Of a DNA stretch of 64,000 bases, positions 16,346-25,226 are shown piece after piece. The DNA comes from Pseudoponticoccus marisrubri. GTDB taxonomy: Bacteria > Pseudomonadota > Alphaproteobacteria > Rhodobacterales > Rhodobacteraceae. Position 1 is the stretch's first letter, and each line of letters opens with the position of its first letter. The stretch covers positions 310,001 through 374,000 of the forward strand of contig NZ_LPXO01000003.1 of assembly GCF_001482405.1 (NCBI RefSeq), written 5' to 3'. The notes under the pieces were generated by a model. That model was not told where the DNA came from. It saw nothing but the letters and a program-made list of their open reading frames with translations, and ran no database searches. The position numbers and the translations under genes are program-made.

Positions 16346-17476
16346 ATGAGCCTCAACCACGTCCGCCCGTGGCGCAACATCTATCGCCGCAAATCCCGCC
16401 AGATCATGGTCGGCTCCGTGCCGGTCGGGGGCGATGCCCCGATCTCGGTGCAGACCATGACCAACACGGTCACCACCGACATCCCCGGCACCATCGCGCA
16501 GGTGCAGGCCGCCGCCGAGGCGGGGGCGGATATCGTGCGTGTCTCCGTCCCAGACGAGGCGTCGTCGAAGGCGCTGCGCGAGATCACGCGTGAAAGCCCG
16601 GTGCCGATCGTGGCAGATATCCATTTCCACTACCGCCGCGGCATCGAGGCGGCCGAGGCCGGCGCCGCCTGTCTGCGCATCAACCCGGGCAATATCGGCA
16701 GCCAGGACCGCGTGCGCGAGGTCATCCAGGCCGCCCGCGATCACGGTTGTTCCATGCGCATCGGCGTGAATGCCGGCAGCCTCGAGAAGCACCTGCTCGA
16801 GAAATACGGCGAACCCTGTCCCGAGGCCATGGTCGAAAGCGGGATGGACCACATCCGCATCCTCGAGGACAATGGTTTCCACGAGTTCAAAATCAGCGTG
16901 AAAGCCTCGGACGTGTTCCTGGCCGCTGCCGCCTACCAGGGCATCGCCGAGGCGACGGACAAGCCGATCCACCTGGGCATCACCGAGGCCGGGGGGCTCA
17001 CCTCGGGCACGATCAAGAGCGCGATCGGCCTGGGCAACCTGCTCTGGATGGGGATCGGCGACACGATCCGCGTCTCGCTCTCGGCCGATCCGGTGGAAGA
17101 GGTGAAAGTCGGCTACGAGATCCTCAAGTCGCTGGGGCTGCGCCACCGCGGCGTGAACATCATCTCCTGCCCCTCCTGCGCGCGGCAGGGCTTTGACGTG
17201 ATCAAGACGGTCGAGGAACTGGAACGGCGGCTGGAACATATCAAGACCCCGATGAGCCTGTCGATCATCGGCTGCGTGGTGAACGGGCCGGGCGAGGCGC
17301 TGATGACCGATGTCGGCTTCACGGGCGGCGGGGCCGGCTCGGGCATGGTCTACCTGGCGGGCAAGGCCAGCCACAAGATGTCCAACGACCAGATGATCGA
17401 CCACATCGTCGAAGAGGTGGAGAAGAAGGCCGCCGAGCTCGAGGCGGAAGCCGCCAAGGCACAGGCAGCGGAGTAG
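16346..17476 (+). CDS. ispG: 4-hydroxy-3-methylbut-2-enyl diphosphate synthase (IspG/GcpE)
   Basis: A 376-residue [4Fe-4S] enzyme of the MEP isoprenoid pathway. It converts MEcPP to HMBPP. The TIM-barrel part starts [20 protein letters not shown]; the cluster-binding C-terminal domain shows [12 protein letters not shown] and [10 protein letters not shown], which hold the three cysteines and the glutamate ligand. I start at [11 protein letters not shown]; an upstream in-frame ATG at 16310 adds 12 unrelated residues. The C-terminus is a lysine/alanine/glutamate-rich helix. It ends beside two strong hairpins shared with the convergent thioredoxin-like gene. Confidence 0.96.
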   Translation: MSLNHVRPWRNIYRRKSRQIMVGSVPVGGDAPISVQTMTNTVTTDIPGTIAQVQAAAEAGADIVRVSVPDEASSKALREITRESPVPIVADIHFHYRRGIEAAEAGAACLRINPGNIGSQDRVREVIQAARDHGCSMRIGVNAGSLEKHLLEKYGEPCPEAMVESGMDHIRILEDNGFHEFKISVKASDVFLAAAAYQGIAEATDKPIHLGITEAGGLTSGTIKSAIGLGNLLWMGIGDTIRVSLSADPVEEVKVGYEILKSLGLRHRGVNIISCPSCARQGFDVIKTVEELERRLEHIKTPMSLSIIGCVVNGPGEALMTDVGFTGGGAGSGMVYLAGKASHKMSNDQMIDHIVEEVEKKAAELEAEAAKAQAAE

Positions 17477-17481
17477 CGCGG

Positions 17482-17530
17482 GCAAATTCCATCAGATGGA
17501 ATTTGCAAATCTTTTCCTGAAAAGATTTGC
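17482..17530. terminator. Two adjoining perfect 12-bp hairpins between convergent genes
   Basis: Arms GCAAATTCCATC (17482-17493) and GATGGAATTTGC (17495-17506) are perfect complements around one base. Arms GCAAATCTTTTC (17505-17516) and GAAAAGATTTGC (17519-17530) are perfect around two bases. The hairpins share the GC at 17505-17506, and both stems begin GCAAAT. They lie between the ispG stop and the stop of the minus-strand thioredoxin-like gene, so a bidirectional terminator is the simplest reading. Confidence 0.7.
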
Positions 17531-17541
17531 GCGCGCTCTGC

Positions 17542-17970
17542 TCAATTCTCGGTCAGGTAACGTTCCAGCACGACCCGGGGCATGGCGCCGCGGATCAGCT
17601 TGTCTGGCATGACATAGGACGGGACCGTGTCCAGCGTCATGCGCTGCATCAGCGCCGAATTGGCGGGGTCCGAGATGTCGAGGATGCGCACTTGCTTGTC
17701 CAGCACGGCGGCCAGCGCCTGCAGGCTCTCCTGTGCCGCTGGGCAATCAGCGCAATCCGGGCCGACGAAGAGCGCGATGTCGCCCGCCCCATCCGCTCCG
17801 AAAAGCCGGGGCGCATCGGCGGCGATCCGGTTGAGATCGGCCGCCTTTTCTGCGGCATAGGGATCGCTCGGCCCGGCCAGCGCCTTGAGGCGGGCCCGCA
17901 GCTCGCTGGCCTCCCCGGCCGTGGCCGGAGAGGTCGCGAGGCAGAGCAGGAGCCCGGCCGCCCGGATCAC
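17542..17970 (-). CDS. Periplasmic thioredoxin-like protein (CADC motif)
   Basis: A 142-residue secreted protein. The first 18 residues are a signal peptide ending SPATAGE. The thioredoxin fold is marked by ALFVGPDCADCPAAQ, giving a C-x2-C pair at Cys73 and Cys76, and by a TVPSYV segment that should hold the cis-proline. Its start overlaps the stop of the DsbA-like gene by 4 bases, so they are coupled and probably act together in periplasmic thiol chemistry. It could be a reductase or an isomerase partner; the CADC dipeptide does not decide. It is shorter and more divergent than standard DsbA. Confidence 0.78.
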   Translation of the reverse strand: MIRAAGLLLCLATSPATAGEASELRARLKALAGPSDPYAAEKAADLNRIAADAPRLFGADGAGDIALFVGPDCADCPAAQESLQALAAVLDKQVRILDISDPANSALMQRMTLDTVPSYVMPDKLIRGAMPRVVLERYLTEN

Positions 17971-18743
17971 GAGCGCTGGTCTTCCACGATCTGCATCATG
18001 GTCTGCAGCGGCGCATAGCCACGCACCATCCGGTCACCGAAGACGAAGCTGGGCGTACCGTTGATCTGCATGTCCTGCGCCAGCGCCCGGGTTTCCGAGA
18101 TGCGGCGGGTCACCTCGTCGCTGTCCATCTCGGCCAGGATCGCCTCGGCATCGAGCCCAAGCGTCTGTGCGACGCGGCGCAGCTGGCCCTTGCCCGGGTT
18201 GCCCTCGAGCGCGATCAGCGCGTCATGCACCGCCTTGTAGGCCTCGTCGCCTTCGACGATATGGGTCGCCACGGCGAAGCGCGACGAGATCACCGAGGCC
18301 TCGCCGAGGATCGGGAATTCCTTGACGATCAGCCGGATATTGCCATCCATCTCGACCAGCTGCTCGACCTCGGGATGCGCGCGCCGGCAATAACCGCAGC
18401 GGTAGTCGATGAACTCGACCACGGTCACGTCGCCCTCGGGATTGCCGCCGACCCAGGAAAACCCGTCGTCGAGCAACCGGTCGATATTGTCCTGCACCAG
18501 CGAGTCGTCCGCCGCCGCCTGGGCCTGCTGTTCACGCTCCTCGAGCACGGCCACCGCTTCCATGATCACCTGCGGGTTCTCGAGCAGGTAGGCGCGGACC
18601 TGTGCCCCGAAGGCGGCCTGCTGCTCGGGCGTCATGGCGTCGAAATCGAACGCCGCCTCCTGGGCGCGGACCGGGCCGGTCGCAAGGGCCAGCGCCGCGG
18701 CGCCGGTCAGCGCCAGGGCGCGAAGGGATCTGGATTGAAACAT
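17967..18743 (-). CDS. DsbA-family thiol:disulfide oxidoreductase (Com1/BdbD-like)
   Basis: A 258-residue periplasmic protein. The start MFQSRSLRALALTG gives a 27-residue signal peptide ending VRAQE; an upstream ATG five codons away is possible. An N-terminal helical region (residues 35-95) precedes the thioredoxin domain, whose active site is FIDYRCGYCRRAHPE with Cys116 and Cys119. GTPSFVFGDRMVRGY carries the cis-proline loop. This layout fits the Com1/DsbA group that oxidises exported proteins. It lies between an M48 protease/TPR gene and a small thioredoxin-like gene, all on the same strand, so the region looks like a periplasmic quality-control operon. Confidence 0.9.
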   Translation of the reverse strand: MFQSRSLRALALTGAAALALATGPVRAQEAAFDFDAMTPEQQAAFGAQVRAYLLENPQVIMEAVAVLEEREQQAQAAADDSLVQDNIDRLLDDGFSWVGGNPEGDVTVVEFIDYRCGYCRRAHPEVEQLVEMDGNIRLIVKEFPILGEASVISSRFAVATHIVEGDEAYKAVHDALIALEGNPGKGQLRRVAQTLGLDAEAILAEMDSDEVTRRISETRALAQDMQINGTPSFVFGDRMVRGYAPLQTMMQIVEDQRS

Positions 18744-18764
18744 GGGAACTCCCGTCATTTGAGG

Positions 18765-20087
18765 TCAGCGACGCTGCGCGCGTTGCGCGGCGTTTAACAC
18801 ATCCTGGGCGCGTTGCCACGGGCCCGAGCCGCGCGGCAGCAGCCCCGAGGCGCGCTTGGCATGCAGCTCTGCATCCGCCATCCGCCCCCCCAGCGCGTAG
18901 CGTTCGGCCGTCACGACCGAGGCCATGCCGTTCTGCCCGGTCCGCGCATAGGCCACGGCCAGGTCGCGCAGCACGCGTGCATCCGAGACATCGCGTGACC
19001 GGGCACGCTCCAGCGGGGTCAGCGCGGCGCGGGGATTGCCCGCCGCCAGCAGGGCCCGGCCCAGCCCGCCCTGGATCAGCGGCTCGCGCGGGGCGATGGC
19101 GGCGGCTTTCTGGTAGACTTGAACTGCGGCCCCGAACTGCCTGGATTCCAACAGGATCTGGCCCTTGAGCTCGATCAGGAACGGATCGCGCGGGCGCAGG
19201 GCCAGCGCGCCGTCGATCGCCTTGAGCGCGCGCGCCCGGTCGGACTGGCGATGATGCGCCACGGCCTGTCGCATCAAGGCGATGTCCTGGCTGGGGCTGT
19301 CCTTGAGGCGCCGCAATGTCCATGACGGTGCGCGCTTGAAGGCGGTCAGCTTGCCCTTGGCCCGGGAAAACCAGTATTGCGCGGTCGCGTCGCGCGTGCC
19401 GCCGGGATTGCCGGCGACCATGCCCTTGAGCGCGCGCAGCCGGTCGCGGGTCAGCGGGTGGGTGCGCATGTAGGGATCCTGCCGCCCGACCGACAGCGCC
19501 TCCTGCCCGCGGAACAACTCCATCACCTCCACCGCGGCCGAGGTGTCGATCCCGGCGCGCTTGAGATAGCGGATCGTGGCGATGTCGGCTGCCGCTTCCT
19601 CGGCCCGCGTATGGGCAAAGAAGCGCCGCAGCGCCGAGCCCTGCGTGCCCGCGGCGATGCCCGCCGCGACCTGGCCGTCGCGCGTCGCCGCGGCGGTCGC
19701 GGCGGCCAGCAGCAGGCCCAGCCCGGCAGCGGTGCGCGCGCTGCGCATGTTGCCCATGCGGCGCGCCAGATGGCCATTGGCGATATGCGCGGCCTCATGC
19801 GCCAGCACCGCCTGCAACGCCGCGGCGCTGTCCAGCTTCATGATCAGGCCCGAATGCAGGAAGATATGCTGGTTGTCCGCAACGAAAGCGTTGAGCGAGC
19901 TGTCATCGATCACGAGGATGCGCACCTGCGACGGGCTGAGCCCTGCCGCGCCCAGAACCGGGGCGGCCAGCTGGCGCAGCGCGTGTTCCACGTCGGCATC
20001 GCGCAGCAGCGTCACGCCGGCGCGGGCGGGGGCCGCGACACAGAGGGCCAGCGCGACGACAAGGGCCAGGAGCCGGGGCAGGATCAT
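18765..20087 (-). CDS. Periplasmic M48 metalloprotease with TPR repeats (BepA-like)
   Basis: A 440-residue exported protease. The signal peptide is MILPRLLALVVALALCVAAP, ending near ARAG. The zinc site is VLAHEAAHIANGH with HEAAH at residues 97-101, and the third ligand is expected in the glutamates of RAEEAAADIATIRYL. The C-terminal half is helical with tetratricopeptide character (ALRPRDPFLIELKGQILLES, AIAPREPLIQGGLGRALLAA). BepA-type proteins degrade or help fold outer-membrane proteins such as LptD. I start at MILPR because an export signal follows directly. The dsbA-like gene lies 21 bases downstream, which suits a joint role in outer-membrane protein quality control. Confidence 0.9.
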   Translation of the reverse strand: MILPRLLALVVALALCVAAPARAGVTLLRDADVEHALRQLAAPVLGAAGLSPSQVRILVIDDSSLNAFVADNQHIFLHSGLIMKLDSAAALQAVLAHEAAHIANGHLARRMGNMRSARTAAGLGLLLAAATAAATRDGQVAAGIAAGTQGSALRRFFAHTRAEEAAADIATIRYLKRAGIDTSAAVEVMELFRGQEALSVGRQDPYMRTHPLTRDRLRALKGMVAGNPGGTRDATAQYWFSRAKGKLTAFKRAPSWTLRRLKDSPSQDIALMRQAVAHHRQSDRARALKAIDGALALRPRDPFLIELKGQILLESRQFGAAVQVYQKAAAIAPREPLIQGGLGRALLAAGNPRAALTPLERARSRDVSDARVLRDLAVAYARTGQNGMASVVTAERYALGGRMADAELHAKRASGLLPRGSGPWQRAQDVLNAAQRAQRR

Positions 20088-20143
20088 TGACGTCTCACCT
20101 CTGTCGACCGTAAGCGGGTTGCGGGCACAGTAGAGAGGCAGGC

Positions 20144-21295
20144 ATGCGGAATTCAAGCCGGGGGGACGTCGATCCCTTTATCGTGATGGACGTGATGGAG
20201 GCCGCGCGCCAGGCCGAGGCGGCCGGGCGCTCGATCATCCATATGGAGGTGGGCCAGCCCGGTACGCCGGCGCCCCAAGCGGCCCGCGACGCGCTGGCGC
20301 GCAGCATGGAGACGGACCCGCTGGGCTATACCGTGGCGCTGGGGCTGCCCGCGCTGCGCGCGCGCATCGCCCGGCTTTATGGCGAATGGTACGGCGTCGA
20401 TCTGGACCCCGCGCGCGTCGTGGTCACGCCGGGCTCCTCGGGCGGCTTCATCCTGGCCTTCACGGCGCTGTTCGATGCGGGCGATCGCATCGCGCTGGGT
20501 CGGCCGGGCTACCCCTCCTACCGCCAGATCCTGCGCGCGCTCGACCTGCAGCCGGTCGAGATCGCCGCCTCCGCGCAGAACCGCCTGCAACTGGTGCCGG
20601 AGGACCTTGCTGGGGTCGATTACCAGGGGCTCATGGTGGCCAGCCCCGCCAACCCCACCGGCACCATGCTGGACAAGCCGGCCCTCGCGGCGCTGATCGA
20701 GGCGGCGCAGGCGCGGGGGGCCAGCTTTCTCTCGGACGAGATCTATCACGGCATCGAGTACGAGCGCCGGGCCGTCAGCGCGCTCGAGATCAGCGACGAT
20801 GTCTGCGTGATCAACTCGTTCTCCAAGTATTTCTCGATGACCGGCTGGCGCGTCGGCTGGCTGGTCGTGCCCGAGGCGCAGATCCGCCAGGTGGAACGCC
20901 TGGCCCAGAACCTGTTCATCTGCCCGCCCCATGCCAGCCAGGTCGCGGCGCTGGCCGCGATGGATGCGGGCGAGGAGCTGGAGGCGAATCTCGCCGTCTA
21001 CGCGCGCAACCGGGCGCTGATGCTGGAGGGGCTGCCCGCCGCCGGGTTCGACCGGATCGCGCCGCCCGACGGGGCCTTCTACGTCTATGCCGACGTGTCG
21101 CACCTGACCGATGACAGCCGGGCCTTCGCGCGCGAGATCCTCGACGAGGCCGGGGTGGCGGTGACACCGGGCCTCGATTTCGACCCCGAGCGCGGGGCCG
21201 GCACGCTGCGCTTCTCCTATGCCCGTGCGCCGGAGGACATCGCCGAGGGGCTCGACCGCCTGGCGCGCTTCATGAAAGCGCGCCGCGGCGCCTGA
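20144..21295 (+). CDS. Class I/II pyridoxal-phosphate aminotransferase
   Basis: A 383-residue fold-type I aminotransferase. Family signatures are VGQPGTPAPQAARDAL, GYTVALGLPALRARIARLYG, SPANPTGTM, SDEIYHGIEY and the PLP-lysine segment NSFSKYFSMTGWRVGWLV. The closest described group is aspartate/aromatic aminotransferase-like enzymes; the amino donor cannot be fixed by sight. The gene diverges from the M48 protease gene with 56 bases between starts, so their promoters overlap. The amidase gene follows after 77 bases. Confidence 0.9.
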   Translation: MRNSSRGDVDPFIVMDVMEAARQAEAAGRSIIHMEVGQPGTPAPQAARDALARSMETDPLGYTVALGLPALRARIARLYGEWYGVDLDPARVVVTPGSSGGFILAFTALFDAGDRIALGRPGYPSYRQILRALDLQPVEIAASAQNRLQLVPEDLAGVDYQGLMVASPANPTGTMLDKPALAALIEAAQARGASFLSDEIYHGIEYERRAVSALEISDDVCVINSFSKYFSMTGWRVGWLVVPEAQIRQVERLAQNLFICPPHASQVAALAAMDAGEELEANLAVYARNRALMLEGLPAAGFDRIAPPDGAFYVYADVSHLTDDSRAFAREILDEAGVAVTPGLDFDPERGAGTLRFSYARAPEDIAEGLDRLARFMKARRGA

Positions 21296-21372
21296 GCGGC
21301 GCAGCTGCCACGTGCAAAGCCCGCGGCAGCCTGCTAGGATCCGCGCAAAGCAACCACCGGGAACCGGGGACC

Positions 21373-22584
21373 ATGAGCAGGATCATCGGGCTTTGCCTTG
21401 CCGCGTGCCTCTGGGCGGCGCCGGGCAGCGCGCAACAGGAAAGCGGGCTGGCACGCTATTCCGGCGGCGGGTTCAGCGACGCCCGGCGCGGCGTCACCGA
21501 GCTGGCGCTGGAGCTGAGCCAGGGCGTGCCGTGGCGCGTCTACACGCTGGCCGACCCCATGCGCCTCGTGCTCGATTTCCGCGAGGTGGCCTGGCAGGGG
21601 GCCGATCCCGAGGGGATGGATGACAGCGATCGCGTGGCCTCGCTGCGTATGGGTGCCTTCCGCCCCGGCTGGTCCCGCCTCGTGGCCGAGCTGTCCGAGC
21701 CGCTGGCCGTTGCCCGCGCCGGCATGCAGATCGACCCCGAGACCGGCCGCGCGACGCTGAGCCTGCGGCTGGAGCGGACCGATCCGGACAGTTTCGCGCA
21801 GGCCGCCGGCACGCCCGCCGGTCCCGGCTGGGACCGCCCCGAGCCCAGGGCCCTGCGCCCGGTGGCGCGCGACAGCGACGCGCCGCTGACCATCGTGCTG
21901 GACCCCGGCCATGGCGGTATCGATCCGGGCGCCCAGCGGGGCGGGCTGAAGGAGGCCGATCTCGTCCTGCTCTTCGCACGCGAGCTGCGCGAGGTGCTGC
22001 GCCGCACCGGCGCTTACACCGTGGTGCTGACGCGGGACAGCGATACCTTTGTCTCGCTCGAAGGTCGCGTCGCGCTGGCCCATGACGCCGGGGCCGATCT
22101 CTTCATCTCGTTGCACGCCGATGCGCTGGAGGAAGGGCAGGCGCATGGCGCCTCGGTCTACACCCTGTCCGCAGATGCCTCGGACGCGGCCTCCGCCGCG
22201 CTGGCTGAGCGCCATGACCGCGACGACCTGCTGGCCGGGATCGACCTGTCGGGTGCGGATGACCGCGTGGCGCAGGTGCTGATGGATTTGGCCCGGCTGG
22301 ACAACACCCCGCGCAGCGAAGCGCTGGCGCGCCACCTGATCGACGGGATCGAGAACGCGCTTGGCCATGTGCATAAGCGCCCGTTGCGACAGGCGGGGTT
22401 TTCCGTGCTCAAGGCCGCCGACATCCCCTCGGTATTGGTCGAGCTGGGCTTCCTGTCCACCGAACGCGACCTCGAGAACCTGCAGGACCCGGCCTGGCGC
22501 GCGGGCATGGCCGCCGGTATCCGCGACGGGATCGCGGCTTGGCTGATCGAGGACGAAGCGCTGGGACGTCTGCGACGCCAATAG
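21373..22584 (+). CDS. amiC: N-acetylmuramoyl-L-alanine amidase with AMIN domain (AmiC type)
   Basis: A 403-residue exported peptidoglycan hydrolase that separates daughter cells by cutting the glycan-peptide bond. MSRIIGLCLAACLWAAPGSA is the signal peptide. Residues 30-130 form the AMIN targeting domain (ELALELSQGVPWRVYTLADP, LVLDFREVAW). The Amidase_3 domain starts at TIVLDPGHGGIDPGAQ, continues through FISLHADAL and ends with VLVELGFLSTERD, supplying the zinc His, His and Glu residues. The alpha-helical regulatory insert is present between FISLHADAL and the second half. The gene ends at an inverted repeat with a run of A/T that should act as terminator. Confidence 0.93.
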   Translation: MSRIIGLCLAACLWAAPGSAQQESGLARYSGGGFSDARRGVTELALELSQGVPWRVYTLADPMRLVLDFREVAWQGADPEGMDDSDRVASLRMGAFRPGWSRLVAELSEPLAVARAGMQIDPETGRATLSLRLERTDPDSFAQAAGTPAGPGWDRPEPRALRPVARDSDAPLTIVLDPGHGGIDPGAQRGGLKEADLVLLFARELREVLRRTGAYTVVLTRDSDTFVSLEGRVALAHDAGADLFISLHADALEEGQAHGASVYTLSADASDAASAALAERHDRDDLLAGIDLSGADDRVAQVLMDLARLDNTPRSEALARHLIDGIENALGHVHKRPLRQAGFSVLKAADIPSVLVELGFLSTERDLENLQDPAWRAGMAAGIRDGIAAWLIEDEALGRLRRQ

Positions 22585-22616
22585 GGATTTCGTCGCGTGT
22601 GCCGCGCGCCGATCCG

Positions 22617-22710
22617 CCGGGGGCTCTGCCCCCGGACCCCCGGAGTACTTATGGAAAGATGAAAGAATGGCGCGTCAGGCTCTTTCATCTTTCTGAAAAT
22701 ACTCAAAAAA
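22617..22710. repeat. Dispersed inverted repeat, copy 1 (also terminator after amiC)
   Basis: A GC-rich head (GGGGGCTCTGCCCCC, then GGACCCCCGG) is followed by arms at 22643-22666 and 22681-22704, with cores GGAAAGATGAAAGA and TCTTTCATCTTTC, around a 14-base loop. Six A residues follow at 22705-22710. The same arms recur at 48.8 kb and half of them at 52.2 kb. It lies between convergent amiC and the lipoprotein gene. Confidence 0.8.
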
Positions 22711-22764
22711 GACGACGGCATGCCTTTTCTTGGGACGCTTCGAATACCGGGTGCGCGCGTGGTT

Positions 22765-23268
22765 TCAGCGCCGGCTGGTGCGCACGGTGCGGGCGGATTT
22801 GACACGGATCGTGCGGATGGCCCCCAGTTCGTTGTCGGTCAGCCAGACCGCGGCCGTCACGGTCCGGGATGCCGGCCGGCCCTGCGGGCCGCGCAGTTGC
22901 AGCGCGCGGAAATCGAGCGTCAGGGTGCCGGCATCGGATTCCTCGTCCACCTTGACGAGGCGCACATCGTAGACGCCCTGGTAGTCGGCCACGCCGGTGG
23001 CGCGGATCACGGCGCCGCCGGGGCGGCGTTCGACGAGCAGTTCGGTCACGTCGCCGATCAGCTGGCCGCGATAGGTGTCATCCTGCTGCGGGCGCAGGAT
23101 CGAGGCGCGGCGGCGCGGGATCAGCGGGTTGACCTCGCCCTCGGTGGCGACCGGCTGGGCGGTGCTGCGGCCGAACCAGTTCATCGGGTTCAGGCGCGAG
23201 TCGCGCACGGTGCCGCAGCTGGTCAGCACCAGCGCGGAGAGAAGCAGGACGGAGAGGGATCTGGTCAT
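22765..23268 (-). CDS. Predicted lipoprotein, hypothetical
   Basis: A 167-residue protein. MTRSLSVLLLSALVLTSCG is a signal peptide with lipobox LTSC, so it is lipidated. The mature part contains NPMNWFGRS, a stretch I have seen in small outer-membrane-linked proteins of this group, then a compact beta-rich domain (TGVADYQGVYDVRLVKVDEE, ALQLRGPQGRPASRTVTAAV). I do not recognise a named family or enzyme motif. An upstream in-frame start would add 32 residues without export character, so the start before the signal peptide is preferred. It diverges from sufE with 122 bases between starts. Confidence 0.78.
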   Translation of the reverse strand: MTRSLSVLLLSALVLTSCGTVRDSRLNPMNWFGRSTAQPVATEGEVNPLIPRRRASILRPQQDDTYRGQLIGDVTELLVERRPGGAVIRATGVADYQGVYDVRLVKVDEESDAGTLTLDFRALQLRGPQGRPASRTVTAAVWLTDNELGAIRTIRVKSARTVRTSRR

Positions 23269-23390
23269 CAGCACAGCGGCCCGTTGGATGGCTTTCGACC
23301 GGGGTAGCGCATTCCGCCCGGCTTGAAAAGCACCAAGGGCTGGACCTTTGCCCGGCCGCGACATAGGTCCCGGACAAAAGGAGACAGGAC

Positions 23391-23798
23391 ATGGCGCAGG
23401 CGGCGTTCGAAGAGGTGGTGGAGGATTTCGAGTTCCTCGAGGACTGGGAAGACCGCTACCGCATGGTGATCGAGATGGGCAAGGCGATGGAGCCCCTGCC
23501 GGAGGCCTTGAAAGTGCCGGCCACCAAGGTGGAGGGCTGTGCCAGCCAGGTCTGGCTGCATGTCACGCCCGAGGCGGACCGGTTCCATTTCCAGGGCGAC
23601 AGCGACGCGCTGATCGTCAAGGGGCTGATCGCGCTTCTGCATCGTCTCTATGACGGGTTGCCGCTGACCGAGGTGCCCGCGGTCGATGCGCGGGCCGAGA
23701 TGGGGCGGCTGGGGCTGCATGACCATCTCTCGGCGCAGCGTTCGAACGGGTTGCGCGCCATGATCGACCGGATCCGGAGCGAGGCCGCGGCGCCCTGA
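23391..23798 (+). CDS. sufE: Cysteine desulfuration protein SufE
   Basis: A 135-residue cytoplasmic sulfur acceptor that takes persulfide from the cysteine desulfurase SufS and delivers it to the SufBCD scaffold. The acceptor cysteine lies in KVEGCASQVWL, Cys50, at the family position. The rest (ALIVKGLIALLHRLYDGLPL, LSAQRSNGLRAMIDRIR) is typical. AAGGAG precedes the ATG. No other suf genes are nearby, as is common for SufE in this lineage. It ends three bases from the convergent UdgX-fusion gene. Confidence 0.95.
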   Translation: MAQAAFEEVVEDFEFLEDWEDRYRMVIEMGKAMEPLPEALKVPATKVEGCASQVWLHVTPEADRFHFQGDSDALIVKGLIALLHRLYDGLPLTEVPAVDARAEMGRLGLHDHLSAQRSNGLRAMIDRIRSEAAAP

Positions 23799-23801
23799 GG
23801 C

Positions 23802-25226
23802 TCAGGCCACGCGGCGCGCGGCGTCGCGCAGGTCGGCCTCGAACAGCGCTTCGGCCTCTGCGCGCTCGGGCGGTGGCAGGCGCAGCAGGTAGGACGGGTG
23901 CACGGTGACCAGCATCGGCGTGCCGTCGGCCAGATTCTCGATCCGGCCGCGCCGGGCCAAGAGGTTGCGGCGATCGCCGGTCAGGCTTTCCAGCGCCGTG
24001 GCGCCCATGGCAAGGATCAGGTCGGGCCGGACTAGCGCGCGTTCCTGCTCGAGCCACCAGCGGCAGTGTTGCACCTCGGCGCGGCCCGGCGACTGGTGGA
24101 TGCGCCGCTTGCCGCGCGGGGCGAACTTGAAATGCTTGACCGCATTGGTGAGGAAAGCCGCCCGTCGGTCGAGACCCGCCCGGGCCGCCACCTGGTCGAA
24201 GAGCTGGCCGGCCGGGCCGACGAAAGGGCGGCCTTCCAGATCCTCGCGGTCGCCCGGTTGTTCGCCCACGATCATCAGGCGCGCATCGAGCGGGCCTTCG
24301 CCCGGCACGACCTGTGTGGCCTGTTCCCAGAGCGGGCAGCGCCGGCAGCCTGCCAGACCCGCTTCAAGCGTTTCGCGGTCATCCACAGGCGGCGGTGTCG
24401 CCATTTCGGCGCGCAGCCGTTCGGTCACCCGGGCTGCGCGGGCGGGTGCGAGCGTGGGCGCCTGTTCGGCCATGTGCCGCGCGCGGCTCTGGGCCTCGGC
24501 GACCAGTTCGGGGATCAGCTCGGCCTCGGGCAGGTTGTGCCAGTACTTGCGCGGCATCTCGGCCTGCATCGCCTTCACCTTGAGCCTTGCGGGGTTGAAG
24601 ATGTTGCGGAAATAGGTGCGCCAGAGATCCTCGGTCGCGTCGTGCGGCAGTTCGGGGCGCGGCGCGCCCTCGTCCAGCCGGATTCGGCCATCCTCGAAAT
24701 GCGCCGAGAGGTCGGGGGTGAAGATCGACCAGTCCATGTCGCCGAAACGCTTGGCGAAGAAGGCGGTGGAGGGTTCGAGGATGAAATGCGACGGCTCGAA
24801 CCAGGCGGCGAAGCGGCGGCGGGGGGCCTCGCGGTCGCCGATCTCGCGGAAGCGGACAAAGGCGGTCATCTTGTGCTTGTCGCGGCCGACCTCTTTGGCC
24901 ATGCGGTTCAGCCGGTCGATGCGGGGATCGCCGCGATCCTCCAGCAGGCGCCGGTTCTCGCGCAGCGCCCAGAGCACGGCGTAGAGCCGGGCGAAGCGTT
25001 CGGGATCGCGGTGCCAGATGACCTGTTGGGCCAGCGAGACGAAGCTCTTGGGAACCGTGACCTGTCCCGGCGGCAGCGCGGGCAGGGGATCGGCGAAGAG
25101 GTCACGCTCGGGTGTGCCGCGGCTCCACAGCACGTTTTCCGGCGGGATCCCGGCGGCCAGCAGGCCGCGCGCCGCATCGCGCCAGGCCTCGAAGGTGCCG
25201 ATCTTCGGCAGCGTGACCGCGCGCAT
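23802..25226 (-). CDS. udgX: DUF4130-UdgX fusion: family-4-like uracil-DNA glycosylase of the covalent UdgX class
   Basis: A 474-residue two-domain protein. Residues 1-250 match the DUF4130 family (TIGR03915, 'probable DNA metabolism protein'). Residues 285-474 are a uracil-DNA glycosylase domain: CRRCPLW with Cys294/Cys297, motif A GEQPGDREDLEGRPFVGPAG from residue 321, TNAVKHFKF, the loop KRRIH at 373-377, Cys388, and motif B HPSYLL at 443. KRRIH and GEQPG mark UdgX, which in mycobacteria binds uracil in DNA and becomes covalently attached through this histidine. Cys294, Cys297 and Cys388 fit Fe-S ligands, perhaps with His365. The start shares one base with the radical SAM stop (TGATG). Pairing with that gene is widespread, but their joint chemistry is unknown. 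Confidence 0.92.
   Translation of the reverse strand: MRAVTLPKIGTFEAWRDAARGLLAAGIPPENVLWSRGTPERDLFADPLPALPPGQVTVPKSFVSLAQQVIWHRDPERFARLYAVLWALRENRRLLEDRGDPRIDRLNRMAKEVGRDKHKMTAFVRFREIGDREAPRRRFAAWFEPSHFILEPSTAFFAKRFGDMDWSIFTPDLSAHFEDGRIRLDEGAPRPELPHDATEDLWRTYFRNIFNPARLKVKAMQAEMPRKYWHNLPEAELIPELVAEAQSRARHMAEQAPTLAPARAARVTERLRAEMATPPPVDDRETLEAGLAGCRRCPLWEQATQVVPGEGPLDARLMIVGEQPGDREDLEGRPFVGPAGQLFDQVAARAGLDRRAAFLTNAVKHFKFAPRGKRRIHQSPGRAEVQHCRWWLEQERALVRPDLILAMGATALESLTGDRRNLLARRGRIENLADGTPMLVTVHPSYLLRLPPPERAEAEALFEADLRDAARRVA

Noticed and set aside
15218-17485. A 755-codon minus-strand frame opposite the RodZ-like gene and ispG
   Set aside because: Covers two well-supported genes on the other strand and looks like antisense translation of them.
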